A stretch of DNA of 64,000 nucleotides from Umbilicaria muhlenbergii (GCA_000611775.1 KK106981.1:2041507-2105506), one strand, 5' to 3'. Positions 21,542 to 34,123 are shown, numbered from the stretch's first letter. Translations and numbers: made by a program. The notes: generated by a model from the sequence alone, not told the origin.

Positions 21542-24500
21542 CTTAGCAGCATGTATGAAGTTGTTGTATGAGAACTTCATGCAGGGTAAAAGCTTCACTC
21601 AGTCCTCTTGCTGCTCATCAATGAATATGTATAAATACATCTTCAGAGACTGGTTCTGCCTCTCTGTTTGATCATCAGTTTGCGGGTGGAAAGCTGTTGA
21701 CATGTTATGATGACATCACATGTGAAAGCAGAAGCTGATTCATTGCTCTGACATAAAAAGCTTGTCTCTGTCTGTGACTAGAACTTTTGACACATCATGA
21801 TGCTTGATAATGTCCTGAATAAACACTTCAATGAAGTCAGCAACTGACATTGTCTTCTGTACAGGAATATAATGAGCCATTTTAATCAACTTATTGATTA
21901 TGATGAGGATTGAATCTCATGTCATACTTTCATATGTGCTGCTTGATGGCAGATTCATAATGAAGTTCATTGTCACTGTATGTCATGACACTTTCAGGAC
22001 TGATAATGAGTTTAATAACTTGTATAATTTGTGATGAGCTGGCTTCACCTTTTGACATTCAACACAGTCATGACAGTAACATTGTACGTCTCTGACAGCA
22101 TCAGGTCAGTCATAAGATTACTGCATCAATTCTGTGATTCTTGACTTCCTGAAATGGCCTGCAAAGACATCATTGTGAAATTGACTGATCACTGCATTGC
22201 GGAGGGCAGAGTTCTGTGAAATGTAGATCTTATCATCATAATATATGACATCCTCAATTTCCTCTCAATGTTTCATTATGTCAGGGAGTATTGTCATCAT
22301 ATTTGTCATTTCTGACCCGGCCAAGTTGTTTTTATCCTCAAGAGGGGTAGTTAATCTCTATCATACTCATCATATCAAACCGTCTTTCAACTGTTCAGTA
22401 TGAATCATACATTTAAGTTGTTTAATAGACATTCTTGTATAAGCTGTTATCTCCTCACCTAGGGGTGAGTGAGCAGACATGAGCTGAAGCGCTTCAACAG
22501 TGTCAACAGAAAGAGTGTTATCCTCAATTTAAAGATTAATAAGAACATGACTTGCATCATCATTCATAATTACAGTGCTTGCTGCACTATTCTTGATTGA
22601 GTGCTGCTCAGGTTCTGCATACTCAAGCTCTCTCATTTAGTCATGACTTGCTTCTTAAGCATATAGGTCATGAACTGCTGATGTTTCAGTTATATCATCA
22701 GCTTCAGTATTCATCATACTGATATATTCATCACAGCTTGCTTCTTGAGCATGTAGGTCATGAACTGCTGATGTTTCAGTCATGTCATCAACTTCAGTAT
22801 TCATCATACTGATATTATTCATTGTGACAGGTATGACATTCTTTTGTTGTAGTCTCTGTCATACTGAGCGTCTTGACTGCAGTGTCATTATGACAAGCAT
22901 GTATAATTTCTCCTGCACTGACTTATAGTCCTTGCTTCCTAAATGAAAGGACTGTTGCATTATTTCAGCAGCAGTTGAGGTACTGACAGTCTTCAGCAGT
23001 TCATAATCAGGTCATCTTGATAAACTGTCAGCAGAGTTCTTCTTGCTCTCTTGATATGTGACCTTAAAGTCATACTCAGTGAGCTTTTCAGCCCACTTGA
23101 GCTGCCTTCATGTGAGGTTTGAGGTAGTCATAAATCAAACAAGGTTTGCATGATCAGTCAATATGATGATCAGGTGCCTAGCGCCTCAACAGTAATGTCA
23201 TTAATGATGCATAACTTTCATGATGACAAGGAGCTCTTGCTCACCTGTATCATATCAAGTCTCAGTATTTAGCAGCTTCTTACTGTAATAAGTAATTAAT
23301 AATCAGTGCAATTGATCATTGACCTTGAAGTGTTGCATCAAGATTTCATTAATTGTGAATTCAGAGGCGTCTGTTTCAACCCTCATGAGTTTGTTTTCAT
23401 TGAAATAGTGTAATAATGAAGCACTCATGAAGGTCTCCTTCAGAGCATTAAACACTTTCAATGTGACTCCTGAGAGTGAAAAAGAGGCAGGTATGATGTT
23501 TTCTTGTTGTAGCTCTCCTCTGACTTGCAGATTGCATGCTGAATACTTTGTATTAAATCTTCACAATGAGGTCAGGCTGTTCTGCTTTCTTTTAGTAGCA
23601 GTCTGTTGAGACTGAAGAGGAGAGAATGATGTATCTTCAGTCTTCTTTTTATTCTTTCCTGTTTTCAGGAGATTTAACAGTGGTGCTGCAATTCATGAAT
23701 AATCTTTTATAAACCTTCAGAAGAAGTTAATGAAGCTTAGAAAAACCTGCAATTCATGAATGTTCTCTGAGAGTAGTCATTCTTCAACGGCGTGAATCTT
23801 TTCTGAACTCATATGTATGCCTTCAGTATTGATCTTAAACCTCAGGAAGTTCACTTTCATTGCATTGAAGAAGCATTTACTGATCTTAAGATGAAGATCA
23901 TGACATTGTAATGCAGTTAATACTTGTCATACATGCTCCTCATGTTCAGATTCATCTTTGCTGAAGATCAGGATATCATCTAGATAAATCATGCAGATTA
24001 TATCAAGGAACTCATCAAGAGCCTTATCAATGAAGACCTGAAACATAACAGGAGCATTTGTGAGACTGAAAGGCATGACAAGATATTTAAACAGGTTGAA
24101 TCATGTTCAGAATGCTGTTTTTCACTCATCTCTGCCCTTGATTCATATTCAATTATATGCATCCTTGCAGTTCAGCTTAATGAACTTCTTAGCTTCTTGA
24201 AGACAGTTCAACATATCTGATATGAGTGATAGAGGATAACAGTTCTTAATGATAATGTCATTTAACTGCTTATAATCAATGATCAGTCGCAGGCTTCTGT
24301 CTGATTTAGGCATGAACATGACAGGTGAAGCTGCAGATGATATTAATTTACAGATTATGTCTGCTTTCATAACATCATCTAAATATACCTTCAGTACATT
24401 GAGCTCAGCTGAAAACATTGAGTATAACTTTCTGAATGAAGGTTGCTGCCCTGATTTCAAGTCAATGACATGATCATGTGAACCTCTCTCAGGCAGAGAT

Positions 24501-25170
24501 TGCTTCTCAGCCGCCTGAAATATGTCTGTGTACTCATGGTATTCAGGTGATAATGTGTCATACACATCTCTACTTCTGTCATACTGTAATGAGTTCATCT
24601 GGAGGGTATATTTTTTCATATCAGCCACTAGGTCCGCCAGCCTTATAAAGCAGTCAGTAATGATGAGGTTGTTCATATGTAGAACATTCTTCAACGCCTT
24701 CTTTTCATCAGCAGTGAATATATGACATGTGATAGTATGTTTTGGCTTTCTCCATAGGAATTTACTCATATCATAGTAGTGATTTGAGTTTGCATGAACT
24801 AGAAATGATAGCCTGAGGACAAAAGGAGCTGATGTGTTGTCTTGTGTGACAAAGAAATGATTGCTATAGTGATAAGGTTGACTGTCAGTGTCATATGCTG
24901 TAATCATCAGTATGACAGACTCTGATAGCTCAATCACATTACCTCATGCATTGCCTTGAGCCTCATAGGATTCAGTCAGTAGGAACAGCTTATTGATAAC
25001 ATCTCATGTGATTGTATTGCCCTGGCTGCCATTGTTGATAATATATGAATATTGTGAAGATTTGCTCATCATATTACTCATTGTCATTATGTGCAGTTTC
25101 ACCTCTAGTTGCTCTGATATCAGATGTGAGATATCATCAATAATCAGTAATAAAGCAAACTGAAGGTGAT
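21542..25170 (-). pseudogene. G pol: protease, RT, RNase H, integrase core
   Basis: Protease lies near 25070 (IINNGSQGNTIT, with the catalytic Asp as Asn). RT enters at about 24480 (HVIDLKSGQQPSFRKLY) and continues LRLIIDYKQLN and IKNCYPLSLI. The catalytic YLDD is intact at 23986-23975. The frame 24937-24149 (262 codons) is the longest in the window. Integrase about 22200-21560 has an HHCC-type region (HDCVECQKVK), VTMNFIMNLP (first Asp as Asn), VLVTDRDKLF (second Asp kept) and QTDDQTERQNQ (Glu kept). Coding stops at FSYNNFIHA, where the palindrome begins. Confidence 0.85.
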
Positions 25171-26551
25171 CTGTGAGTCATTTATTCACATTAACTGCAG
25201 TGAAGACGGCTGTAGATCATTCAGTCATACAATCATTTGTTCAGTGACTGATGACTTCACATTTAATGCAGAGACCTGCTGATCTTCATGCATTCACTTC
25301 ATTCCTTGAGATGAAGTCTCCTTGTCAGCATGAGGGGGTTGTGAATGTTCATGTCATCATTGTAGTTGCTCTCTTGATGATTGATATATGATTGAGATTC
25401 TGGCTCTGATTGCAGTCACTTTCACAGTAGAAACCTCATGAGTTGTTTCCTCTTTCACAGCTGAATTGAGTGAATTGAGTGTGAGTTGTTTATTATTCAG
25501 TGAGAGATTCTTTTCTGTCATAGTATGATGTCTGTGTTGTACTTTTGTTGTTGTTATCAGTTTTGCTTTAATGATCCTTTTTGGTGTCTGAGCGGCTTCA
25601 GAACAGTTCATGATTGATGATGATGTCAAGATGTGCTGAAATTTCCTGCACTGACTGTCTTGCAACCTGCGTCAGATCTCAACATCATAGTTCAGTCAGA
25701 ATGTGATGAGAAAGCCTTGATCATCAGTGATCTTGAATGAGCATCTCACTGATCTCTTTGTGTGAGGTTGAAAGGAAGCAGTAGAGTTCTGATAATCTGT
25801 CATATCAAGAGGTGATTGTATCATGACTGCAGAGTTCAACTGCATTAAAGGTGATGATATTTTGTTCATTTGTGTCTTCATCAGAGGATAAGTTCTTCTT
25901 TAGAACCTTTAAAAAGTTGTTGTAAGTGATTTAAATATAATCATGCTGCTCCTTTTGCTTCTGTCAGTCACTCATGACTGTTTTCTCAAGGTAGGTGCCT
26001 GCTCAGATGATGAAATCTCATTCAGTAGGAAATTGCTCTGACATCAGCTCCTGATTTTGATTGATTTCATTCAGGTATTCTTGAAGTCTTCATCTCATGA
26101 CTTTGACGCCTCCTGCATAGAGATGAGGCTCTCATGGCTTTATAAGATGTTGAAAAGGAGGAGGTGTGATGTCTGTCATAACTTAACATCATAATTCATG
26201 TGATGAACCTGCATCATTTTCTGAGTTTATTGTAGTTGAAAGACTTTCTTGCAGGCATTGATTGAGCTTCTGAAGCTCCCTTTTATTGTCCTCAAACTCA
26301 ATTTCTTGTCATACATGTCATAATTATAATCACTGGCGCTCAATGACCTCCTGATTATGAGCAGTGACTGCCTCAAGGTCTTCAATGATGTCATTGAGGT
26401 TGCCTGCAGCAATATGTTCATCATCATCAATGATGTCAGAAGTAAAGGTATCAATGACTGATAATGTAAACCTGCTAATTGAAGGGCCTGCCTCAGCTTG
26501 ATTGTTGACTGTTTCACTGACCTGATGAGATTGAAGCGTTGGTGCCATCAT
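25171..26551 (-). pseudogene. G gag with zinc knuckle
   Basis: Translation from ATG 26551 (MMAPTLQSHQVSETV) runs 73 codons to a TGA that is likely a former Trp. An acidic, helix-prone stretch follows (DIIDDDEHIAAGNLND, EDLEAVTAHNQEVIE). The C-terminal end, near 25280-25240, carries a complete CX2CX4HX4C knuckle, CIKCEVISHWTNDC, with the Trp read from TGA. At least one frame change lies between these parts. Gag is the structural protein of the particle. Confidence 0.7.
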
Positions 26552-26604
26552 GTCTTATTTGCTTTCAACATGACCGTTCGCCTGAAGGTACTGAGTGATC
26601 AGTA

Positions 26605-26875
26605 TGTAAAAGGCGGGGTGTATGACAGAGCGTTGTAGTGATGTTTGAATGAGGTGTCATAGGCAAAAGTCATGATAAGGTTAATGCAGTGATTATACAT
26701 CTTCTATTCAGTGACAAAACTGATCACTGAGGAAGCAGGTTTCTGAACCTCCTTGTGAAGAGTTTTCACTTGATGTCAAGGCGCTAGGCGCTGAGTCATC
26801 ATATTTATATAATGTCATATTATAGTGTCATATTATAGTGTTGTACTGTCATACTATTATATGATGGCTCTGACA
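26605..26875 (-). repeat. 5' LTR of G (271 bp)
   Basis: It pairs with 17724-17994. It starts TGTAAAAGGCGGGG and ends ATGGCTCTGACA, and keeps more CpG than the 3' copy (GGCGGGG versus GGTGAGG). Confidence 0.94.
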
Positions 26876-26963
26876 TATTGTCATTCACTGAACTGTTTAA
26901 GTCATGAATTGAAACATTAACTTCCCTCATAAGGTTTTCATCCTCAGAAACTAAAAGCCTCTC

Positions 26964-27482
26964 ATGTCTTACTTCAGTGACAGAAAGATTATTTAATTCT
27001 TAATTCATTACTTTCACCTGACTGATTATATCATCAACTACAGAAATCTTGTCATGTGACTTTGTCATCACTGCATCTTCAGTGACTGTGAGTGTTTTGT
27101 GTTTTCAGAATCTGACTGTTGTAATTCTTATGTTCAATCAAGTGTTGCTTGTGATCTTGTAATTTCTTCAACTGAACTGAATCATGTCAGAGAAAAATTC
27201 CTTCATTTATGAAAGAAAAAGACAGACATTTCTGCTAAAAAATGAGAGTTGAAGGTGAAGAAAAAGAAACTTCACAAACAAATCACTCTCCTTGAGAAGT
27301 GACAGATGAATTTAATTCATACTGAGCTTTAAAACATTGAAGAACTGAAACAAGAGAAGTTAACTCAAGATTAAGTTAATAATTCTCTTCTTGACTTCTT
27401 TAAATCTTTCATCATTCTTGATGACTGACTGACAGCAGGTTCCTCTGACAGAATTGATGTAACTTCATTAAATAATGAGTAA
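26964..27482 (+). pseudogene. Antisense Zn2Cys6-type ORF of A2
   Basis: The frame from ATG 26964 (CTCTCATGTC) to TAA 27482 spans 173 codons including the stop, the same as in A4. The cluster starts at codon 34 (27063). Five of its six framework Cys remain and one is now Tyr. Downstream it keeps VISSTELNHV and KKLHKQITLLEK, then LLDFF and the end SLNNE. Several in-frame stops are present, mostly TGA at Trp positions. It overlaps the chromodomain end of pol on the other strand. Confidence 0.7.
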
Positions 27483-28427
27483 AATTTTCTGCTGATTCTC
27501 ATGTGTTTCCTGCCATGTTGCATCCTTTCTATTTGATCAGATAATGAGGCTCATCATTTATCTCTTGCTGATTTAGAATTTTCTCTACTTTGAACTCAGC
27601 ATCTTGACTCTCTGAATTAATCTCTGATGAATTTTCTTATAACAGTGTTTTCAGGTCTGCTGATTCAAGTAGAGATACATGAAATACTGAGTGTATTCAC
27701 ATGAAAGGTGAAAGTTTAAGTTCATAGTTAACACTTCTCTTCTTTTTAGCAATTTGAAAAGGTTTTAATTTAATATGATTCAATTTATTGCTTGATCACT
27801 TTGTCTTGATGTTGTGACATAAGAGATATACTTTACTCCTCTCTTCAAGAGTAGGTCTCTTATCTCATTTCTTATTATAATATATCATTGATTTTTCTGA
27901 GGTAAATTTTATGTTTTATTAAAGCTCCTGATGAAGGTCCTTTAACTGATTTACTTATATTTTCACTTTTTGTGTTATGATTATTAACCCCCTTGCTTCA
28001 TTCATAAGTGAGTTAAACTTGTAATTGATGTAAAATGATGATACTTCTGTGAATTCTGTTGTTGTCATGTTGTAAGTTAATTAAGTTATTAATAAAAGTT
28101 CTACTCAATTGATCTGTTAATAATTAACATAACATCTTAAGTACTGTTTTAATGTTTAATTTAATCACTCAGTCTGTTCATTCATCTGAGGGTGATATGC
28201 AGTAAATAGTTTATGATGAATTCTCAATTGATTCATTAATGATTTTCAAAACTTAAAAGTGAAAAGTTTATCTCTGTCAGAGATTATTTCTTTTAATAGC
28301 TCATGATTGACTGTTATAATTTTTAAGAATATATATGTGAGTTCTTCTGTTGATGATGACTTTTTATAAGATAAGAAGTATCTGTACTTCATGAGTTAAT
28401 CTGTTATGACAAGTATTGTGTTGTATA

Positions 28428-29210
28428 TAAGGTGACCGCCGGGACGGGAGTCCTGATCTGAGATGAAGGAACAGGACGGGATGAGATGAAATATGAGATC
28501 AAGCAGTAATCTCATCCTCTGAGATTGAGATGAAAGTCCTGTCCCGTCCTGTCCTGTGATCTCAGCAGGATCCCGGTCACGTGACTTCTTATATGACTGT
28601 CAGTGGTTTTGGGACACGGAAAAGGGAAAAATGGCTTTCAAAACGGCTTCAATGACAGCCTCAAAAAACAGCTTTCAAAACAGCTTCAATGACAGCCTTG
28701 AAAAACAGCTTTCAAAACGGCTTCAATGACGGCCTCAAAAAACGGCTTTCAAAACGGCTTCAACAACAGCCTTAAAAAACGGCTTTCAAAACAGCCTCAA
28801 CGACAGCCTCAAAGAACAGCTTTCAAAACAGCTTCAATGACAGCCTCAAAGAACGGCCTCAAAAAACAGCTTTCAAAATGTGACTGAGAGTCAGTGAACT
28901 GATTGTTACATGATGTTGAGATTTAAATTAATAATTTTAACAATTCAATGTAATGATCTATGATGAAATGTAAACTGATGACTCCTTAGATGACATCTAA
29001 CTTAATGTGATACTGTATCAAGCCTCTTTAGGTTAAGCTTAGGTTATTGTCATCATGACATATCAATAGTGTCAGGACAACAGGACTATTCCTGTCTCAT
29101 TTAATTAACAGGATCAGGATTGAACTGAAAATTCATCACTGAGACAGAACAAGATTGAGATGAGACAGAGATTAAAAATCTGATCCTGTCTCATCTCAAC
29201 AGTCATCATA
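28428..29210. mobile_element. hAT-like non-autonomous element N1, copy a (783 bp), TSD GTTGTATA
   Basis: The 8-bp duplication GTTGTATA lies at 28420-28427 and 29211-29218. The ends are TAAGGTGACCG and CAGTCATCATA, imperfect inverted repeats. An 8-bp duplication is the usual hAT signature. Inside are a GC-rich subterminal block (CCGCCGGGACGGG, TCACGTGA) and a 36-bp minisatellite. No transposase is encoded. It is inserted in A2 integrase. The copy at 56045-56827 has exactly the same length. Confidence 0.9.
28631..28880. repeat. 36-bp minisatellite inside N1 copy a
   Basis: Tandem units of the type AACGGCTTTCAAAACGGCTT and CAATGACGGCCTCAAAA repeat about seven times. The unit is 12 codons long, so one frame stays open and reads KNGFQNGFNDSL-like repeats. 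Units vary by CG to TG or CA and CC to TC changes. The reading frame is most likely an accident of unit length. Confidence 0.85.
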
Positions 29211-31827
29211 GTTGTATAATACTTTCATCAGGGGTTCTTTTGACTTTGATAACTTTATCATGAAGTTCAATGTAATGCTTGATCATGATTGTGCTGATTT
29301 TGAAGGTGATTTCAACAACTCATATAATTTGTGATATTCTGCTTTGTTCTTTCAGCAGGTATTATATTTTTAAATAATTTCTTCAACTTTCTTTCTTATT
29401 CATGAGAAGTAGTATGTTTGTGTGAATTATTTCATTGTCTTTTCAACTTCTTGATGTTTATTTATTTTGTTAAAATGATATTCCTTTATCAGTGCTTCTC
29501 ATAAACTGACTGAGATGTAAATTAAGTTTTAAAAAAGTAAGAGATCTTCTTGCTTTTTAAAGCTTTCATGATCCTTGATATTTTAAAGGACTTATTATGT
29601 TAATTTATCATTCTTTAGCACTTTCTGAACTTGAGTTTTGAAAATGTTATTCTTAACTTTTATCATAAAGTTGACTTCTCAGTTGTATATTATACTTTCA
29701 TGTTTATTCTTCTGAAGGATGATTTAATTCATAATTAATTTTTCTTATAAATAATTAACTCATCTGCTGAAAGCATCTGCTTTGATGTTCTCTGATTCTT
29801 TTTAATAATGAATTTTAAAATTATACTGTGACAATTCTTCTGATCAACAAACTTGTCTTCAGTTTAAGACTTTTGTTGTCATAAAGTATAACAGATTCTT
29901 ATGATCTGATTACATTTAAACTTTATGCTTGAGTCCTTCAAGATATACACATCATTGTTTAAATGCATCAACAATTGTTAATAGCTTCTTGTCATGTATT
30001 TCATAACTCATCTTAGCATTTAAAAGCTTTCATGAGTAATAAGCTACTGATCACAGACATCTCTTATCATTTAATTAATTAATGCATGCTTTTATGACTT
30101 CATCTGATGCATTCATCTCAAGCGTAATAAATTTCTCAGGGTTGAAACTCATGAGAATTAATTATAATGTGAAGTGCTTCTTCAGCTCTTCAAAGAATTC
30201 TTGTACTTCAATAGATTAAATGAATTTTCAGTCTTTTTTCATCAACTTCATTAGAGGTGCTGTGATCTTGAAATACTTTTCAATAAACTTTTTATAAAAG
30301 TTCATAAAGCTTAAGAAGAATTATACTTGCTTGATGCTTATCAGAACTGATTATTCAATCATGAATTTAATTTTTTTTAAGTTTATCTGTAGGTTTTTCA
30401 ATGTGATAATAAATTCAAGGAATCAAACCTCTTTGATGTGAAAAAGACTTTTCTCAAGCTTAATGTGTAAGTCAGCATCTTTTAACACTTATAAGATCTT
30501 CTGAACATGTTTAACATGTTGCTCTTTCATCTTCAAGTATATCAGTATGTCATTGAGGTAGATAACTATGAACTGATTTAAGTATTGTCACAAGATGTTG
30601 TTGATAAAAGCTTAAAAAGTTGCTGAGGTATTGATCAATCTGAATGACATTACCAAGTACTCATATAGCTCTGAATGCATTTGAAATGCTGTTTTTTATT
30701 CATCATCTTCTTTTATTCTTATCTGATTGAATGCTCTCAGGATATTAAACTTCATGAATTATTATATTTCTTAAAATCTGTCCTGCAGTTTTGACACAAG
30801 CAGCAATGAGTAATTGTTTTTTATTATTATGTTGTTTAATGCTTTATAATTAACACACAATTTCAATGATCTGTCTGATTTTGGGATAAATAATATCAGA
30901 TATTCAGCTGAAGATTAAGATTTATGAATGAATTCTTTTCATAAGTTCTTCTTTAAGTATTCTCACAATGCATTTAACTTCTGAGGTGACAATGAGTATA
31001 TAGATTGCTTTATTAGTTTGCAACTCTTTATGATCTTGATTTCATGATTTTATTTTTAATGTTTCAGTAAGATGTCCTGTTCTTTAACTGCTGTAAATAA
31101 TTCTTCAAAGTCTTTATATTCTTTCAGAATAGATAACTTGATAATAAAGTCTTAATCATCATCAACTCATTTAGTTCATAATATTTTTACATCAGGATTT
31201 TTTAGTTCCTCATGTGTTTTTTTCATTGTTATAATGAAGACTTTCACTCCTTCAGGTGAGTTCAGAACTGAATATAACTTCATAAAAGTATTATCTTTCA
31301 TGAAGTATATCTCATTCTCAACTCAATTGATCATGAGATTGATCATTTAAAGTTAAAATATGTTTAAAACTATATTGCTTCCTGACTGCTTTATAATGTT
31401 GAAATTAATTTTCTCTCAGTGTTAATTGATCTGAACAGGTATCAGAACTGTTTCTTCATTTACATGATCATTATTGTGTTTCATGAGGGTTTCATCAAAC
31501 TCTTGAAGTAAATAAGAATTTCACTTCTTTTAAATTTCTATCATGTTTATTTTGACAAACTGTGAATTCAAGAAATTCCTCATATAATCACTGTCAATTA
31601 ACAGTCTGACTGAGTGGCCTTTTACTTTAACTTAAACACAGAAGTTGCTCATGTTTTTTATAACAGTGATTTCTTTAGCAACTGCTTTTTTCAGAGGCTT
31701 TAAATCAAGCATCTTTAAGAGCCTCTGACTTAAAGAGCCTTCTAGTTTTTTGAATTAAATAAGAGGAATCTCAGATTCTCTTTCACATATTTAAAGTTCT
31801 TTGAGTTGACTTTCTTGTCTAAATACT

Positions 31828-32247
31828 TGTTAGAAGTGACATGTTTATTATTACAATTAAATCAAAAAAGCGTGTGACTTCACTTAAGTTAACAGAATCA
31901 ACTAAACATACTATATATTCATAACAATTGTCACTTTGAAAAATAACACATGCCTCATGCACTGATCAAATGCATGTTTTTATATAAAAGCTCCTCAGAG
32001 TGTACACAGTCTGTAAGTCACTTAATAGCCTGATGTGCAGTTAAAGAAGGCATGAAGGTTATGAGCCTTCATTAAACTTAAATGCAGCAATAAGTGACTT
32101 AGTTAAGTTAACTGATCATACTCAGATTTGAACTGATGTTGCTATCATTTGTTAAAGTGACATGTTTATCATTATAATTAAATCAAAAAAGCATGTGACC
32201 TCACTTAAGTTAACAGAATCAACTAAACATATTATATATTCATAACA
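31828..32247. mobile_element. TRIM-like miniature LTR element (420 bp), TSD ATACT
   Basis: Direct terminal repeats of 99 and 98 bp (31828-31926, 32150-32247) both begin TGTTA and end CATAACA. The 5-bp duplication ATACT lies at 31823-31827 and 32248-32252. The internal 223 bp has no coding capacity and holds a TATATAAAAG motif near 31981. This is the layout of a terminal-repeat retrotransposon in miniature. It is inserted between the gag and protease regions of A2. Confidence 0.92.
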
Positions 32248-32699
32248 ATACTGCATTAAGTTCAACTTTAAGTATTCACTTCAGAGTTCTTAAACTTTCA
32301 TTCATAGTTTTCTTGAGATGTGTACTTCATCAAGAGTGATGTACTCTCCTTTAGTGATGAATTTTAAATTTTTTAATAATGTTTCTCTGAGTATGTTCTG
32401 ATCATTTGTGTCTTTGATTTCACTCTTCTGAGTGAATGCATTTTTAATCATTCATAGAATTCACTCCTGCAATAAATTTATGTGATTTTTGTAATTCTCA
32501 GAAGATCTCTTCATCACTTTAAATACTTCTTCATAAGTTTTCAACCACTGTTCTTCATGAATAAATGCTCAAATATCATCATTCTTTTTGATGAACTTCT
32601 TTGAATCTTTAAAGTTTATTACCTTTATGAAGTCTTCCTCCTCACTAAATGAGAGCATCATTTTATCACTGTTAATGTAATTGCTTTCTTGATTGAACT

Positions 32700-33786
32700 G
32701 TTTTTATTAAGCTTGTTACTTCTTTAAATCTGTAATTTGATTTTGATGAAAAATTATAATGTATTCTCTTGTCTTCTTTAATTAACATGAAAATCATTCA
32801 GAGCTGTCTTTGTCACTCTGATGTATATGACAGTTATCATCATAACATGCTGTTTAAAATATAACTTTGTGATTATTTTTTTTCTTTATTTTTCATGTAG
32901 CAGTATATGTCCTTCTTGATTGAATGATCTTTTCAGAGACTTAATAATCACAGACAAAATATCTCAGCTTTCTACAATTATAATAATTGTTTTCATGAGG
33001 TTTCTCTTTCTTTTTTAAGTTATTCTTTTACTGAAATTAATTCACTTGAGCAACTGCATCAATTTTTATAAGTTGAGGCTCATAGTAGAGTTTATTATTA
33101 TACTGATGTTCACAGTTCTTCTCAGCCTTTCATGATATGAGAATCTTATGACTCTTCTTTAAGCTTCATTCATAAGCTCAGTTGTTGATAATGATTAATC
33201 ATTTGATCATTTCTGAGAGTATGACAGGGTGTTCAACTTTAAAGATTTCATCTTTAATCACATCCTTCAATCCTTTATAATATTACATCATCAAAGCAAT
33301 ATCATCTCAATTCATATGTGAGGTGAGTCTTTAAAAGTTTATGACATACATTGCAGCTGCTTCTTTCTGTTGAATATTATAAATCTTTCATTTTATTATT
33401 CTCTCTTCATTAATTGTTTTAAACATTATTCTTATCTGTTTCTTGAACTTCCTTAGATCATGAAATATTTTATTAATTGAATCATCTCAATCCTTCTTCT
33501 CATTATCAAGATAATCTCATAAGATAAGTTTAAATCAATTCAAAGCATCTGATTTAAATGTGAGAAGATGAACAACATCTTCTCTGCTTTTAACATGAAC
33601 AGAGAGTTGTTGAACTGCAAGTACATGTCAAGTTGAGTGAAAAACAGATTCAGCATTCTTCTCTCATTAAGAAACTTATCTGATAATAAGATTTTAACTT
33701 GAACTGCTTTGTCAGAGGGGTGTCCTATGACTGATCAGTCTCACTCAGTGAAAATAAACATCATGAGATTAATGAGTCAGTTTATT
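32700..33786 (-). pseudogene. A2 gag remnant
   Basis: It aligns with A4 gag. The start codon at about 33786 has changed from ATG to ATA. Capsid and knuckle regions can be placed by comparison (knuckle near 32970), but stops are frequent. Confidence 0.55.
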
Positions 33787-33820
33787 GCATGACTGATACT
33801 CTGTAAATTAATGCTCAAAG

Positions 33821-34123
33821 TGTAACAAGTGATGTTGTAATGATTAAAGTAATATTTTCATTCACTGAACTGTTTGAGTCATGAATCAAATAGAACTTAA
33901 AAGATAAAATTAATAAATTATCTTTAATACATGAGTTGAGTATAAACTTTTAATTATGAATCTACCTGTGATTATATAGACTCTAGGAGACTCATATAAT
34001 CAAGGTGATTATAATGATTGAATTCTTAATCACTTCAAACAACTTAATCACCTTGATTGAGATGATCAAGATGTTTGAGCTCTCATTCATCTTAATTACT
34101 TTAATCAGTATCAGCTGTTCATC
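33821..34123 (-). repeat. 5' LTR of A2, first part (rest at 46648-46690)
   Basis: It starts TGTAACAAGTGATG and is cut at TCATC (34119-34123), where A3 is inserted. The last 43 bp resume at 46648 and end GTCATAACA at 46690. The total of about 346 bp matches the A3 LTR length of 345 bp. Confidence 0.88.

Larger units (their letters stand above)
17724..26875 (-). mobile_element. G-family chromovirus (9.2 kb), TSD TATTG
   Basis: The two LTRs are both 271 bp (17724-17994 and 26605-26875), with TATTG duplicated at 17719-17723 and 26876-26880. On the minus strand it encodes gag, protease, RT, RNase H, an interrupted integrase and a chromodomain. A plus-strand gene lies in its 3' region. The RT keeps an intact YLDD and more CpG survives than in its neighbours, so G looks younger. 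A 1.4-kb palindrome interrupts the integrase. Confidence 0.95.
17687..26920 (-). repeat. 3' LTR of A2, split by G and internally deleted
   Basis: Two pieces remain: 17687-17723 and 26881 to about 26920. They rejoin across G at TATTG to give the first part of an A LTR (AATATTGTCATTCACTGAAC). The next roughly 270 bp expected before the CATAACA end are missing, and the sequence passes straight into TTAACTTCCCTC of the 3' internal region. Confidence 0.8.
27430..32700 (-). pseudogene. A2 pol, heavily decayed and interrupted
   Basis: On the minus strand: the end of gag-pol linker and protease (near 31590), reverse transcriptase about 31050-30350, RNase H about 30250-29800, integrase about 29500-27700, and chromodomain about 27620-27440. 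All parts are recognised by alignment with A3 and A4. A TRIM (31828-32247) and an hAT-like element (28428-29218 including its TSD copy) are inserted. Mutation has also reached CA and CT contexts, so this copy looks older than A4. Confidence 0.65.
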
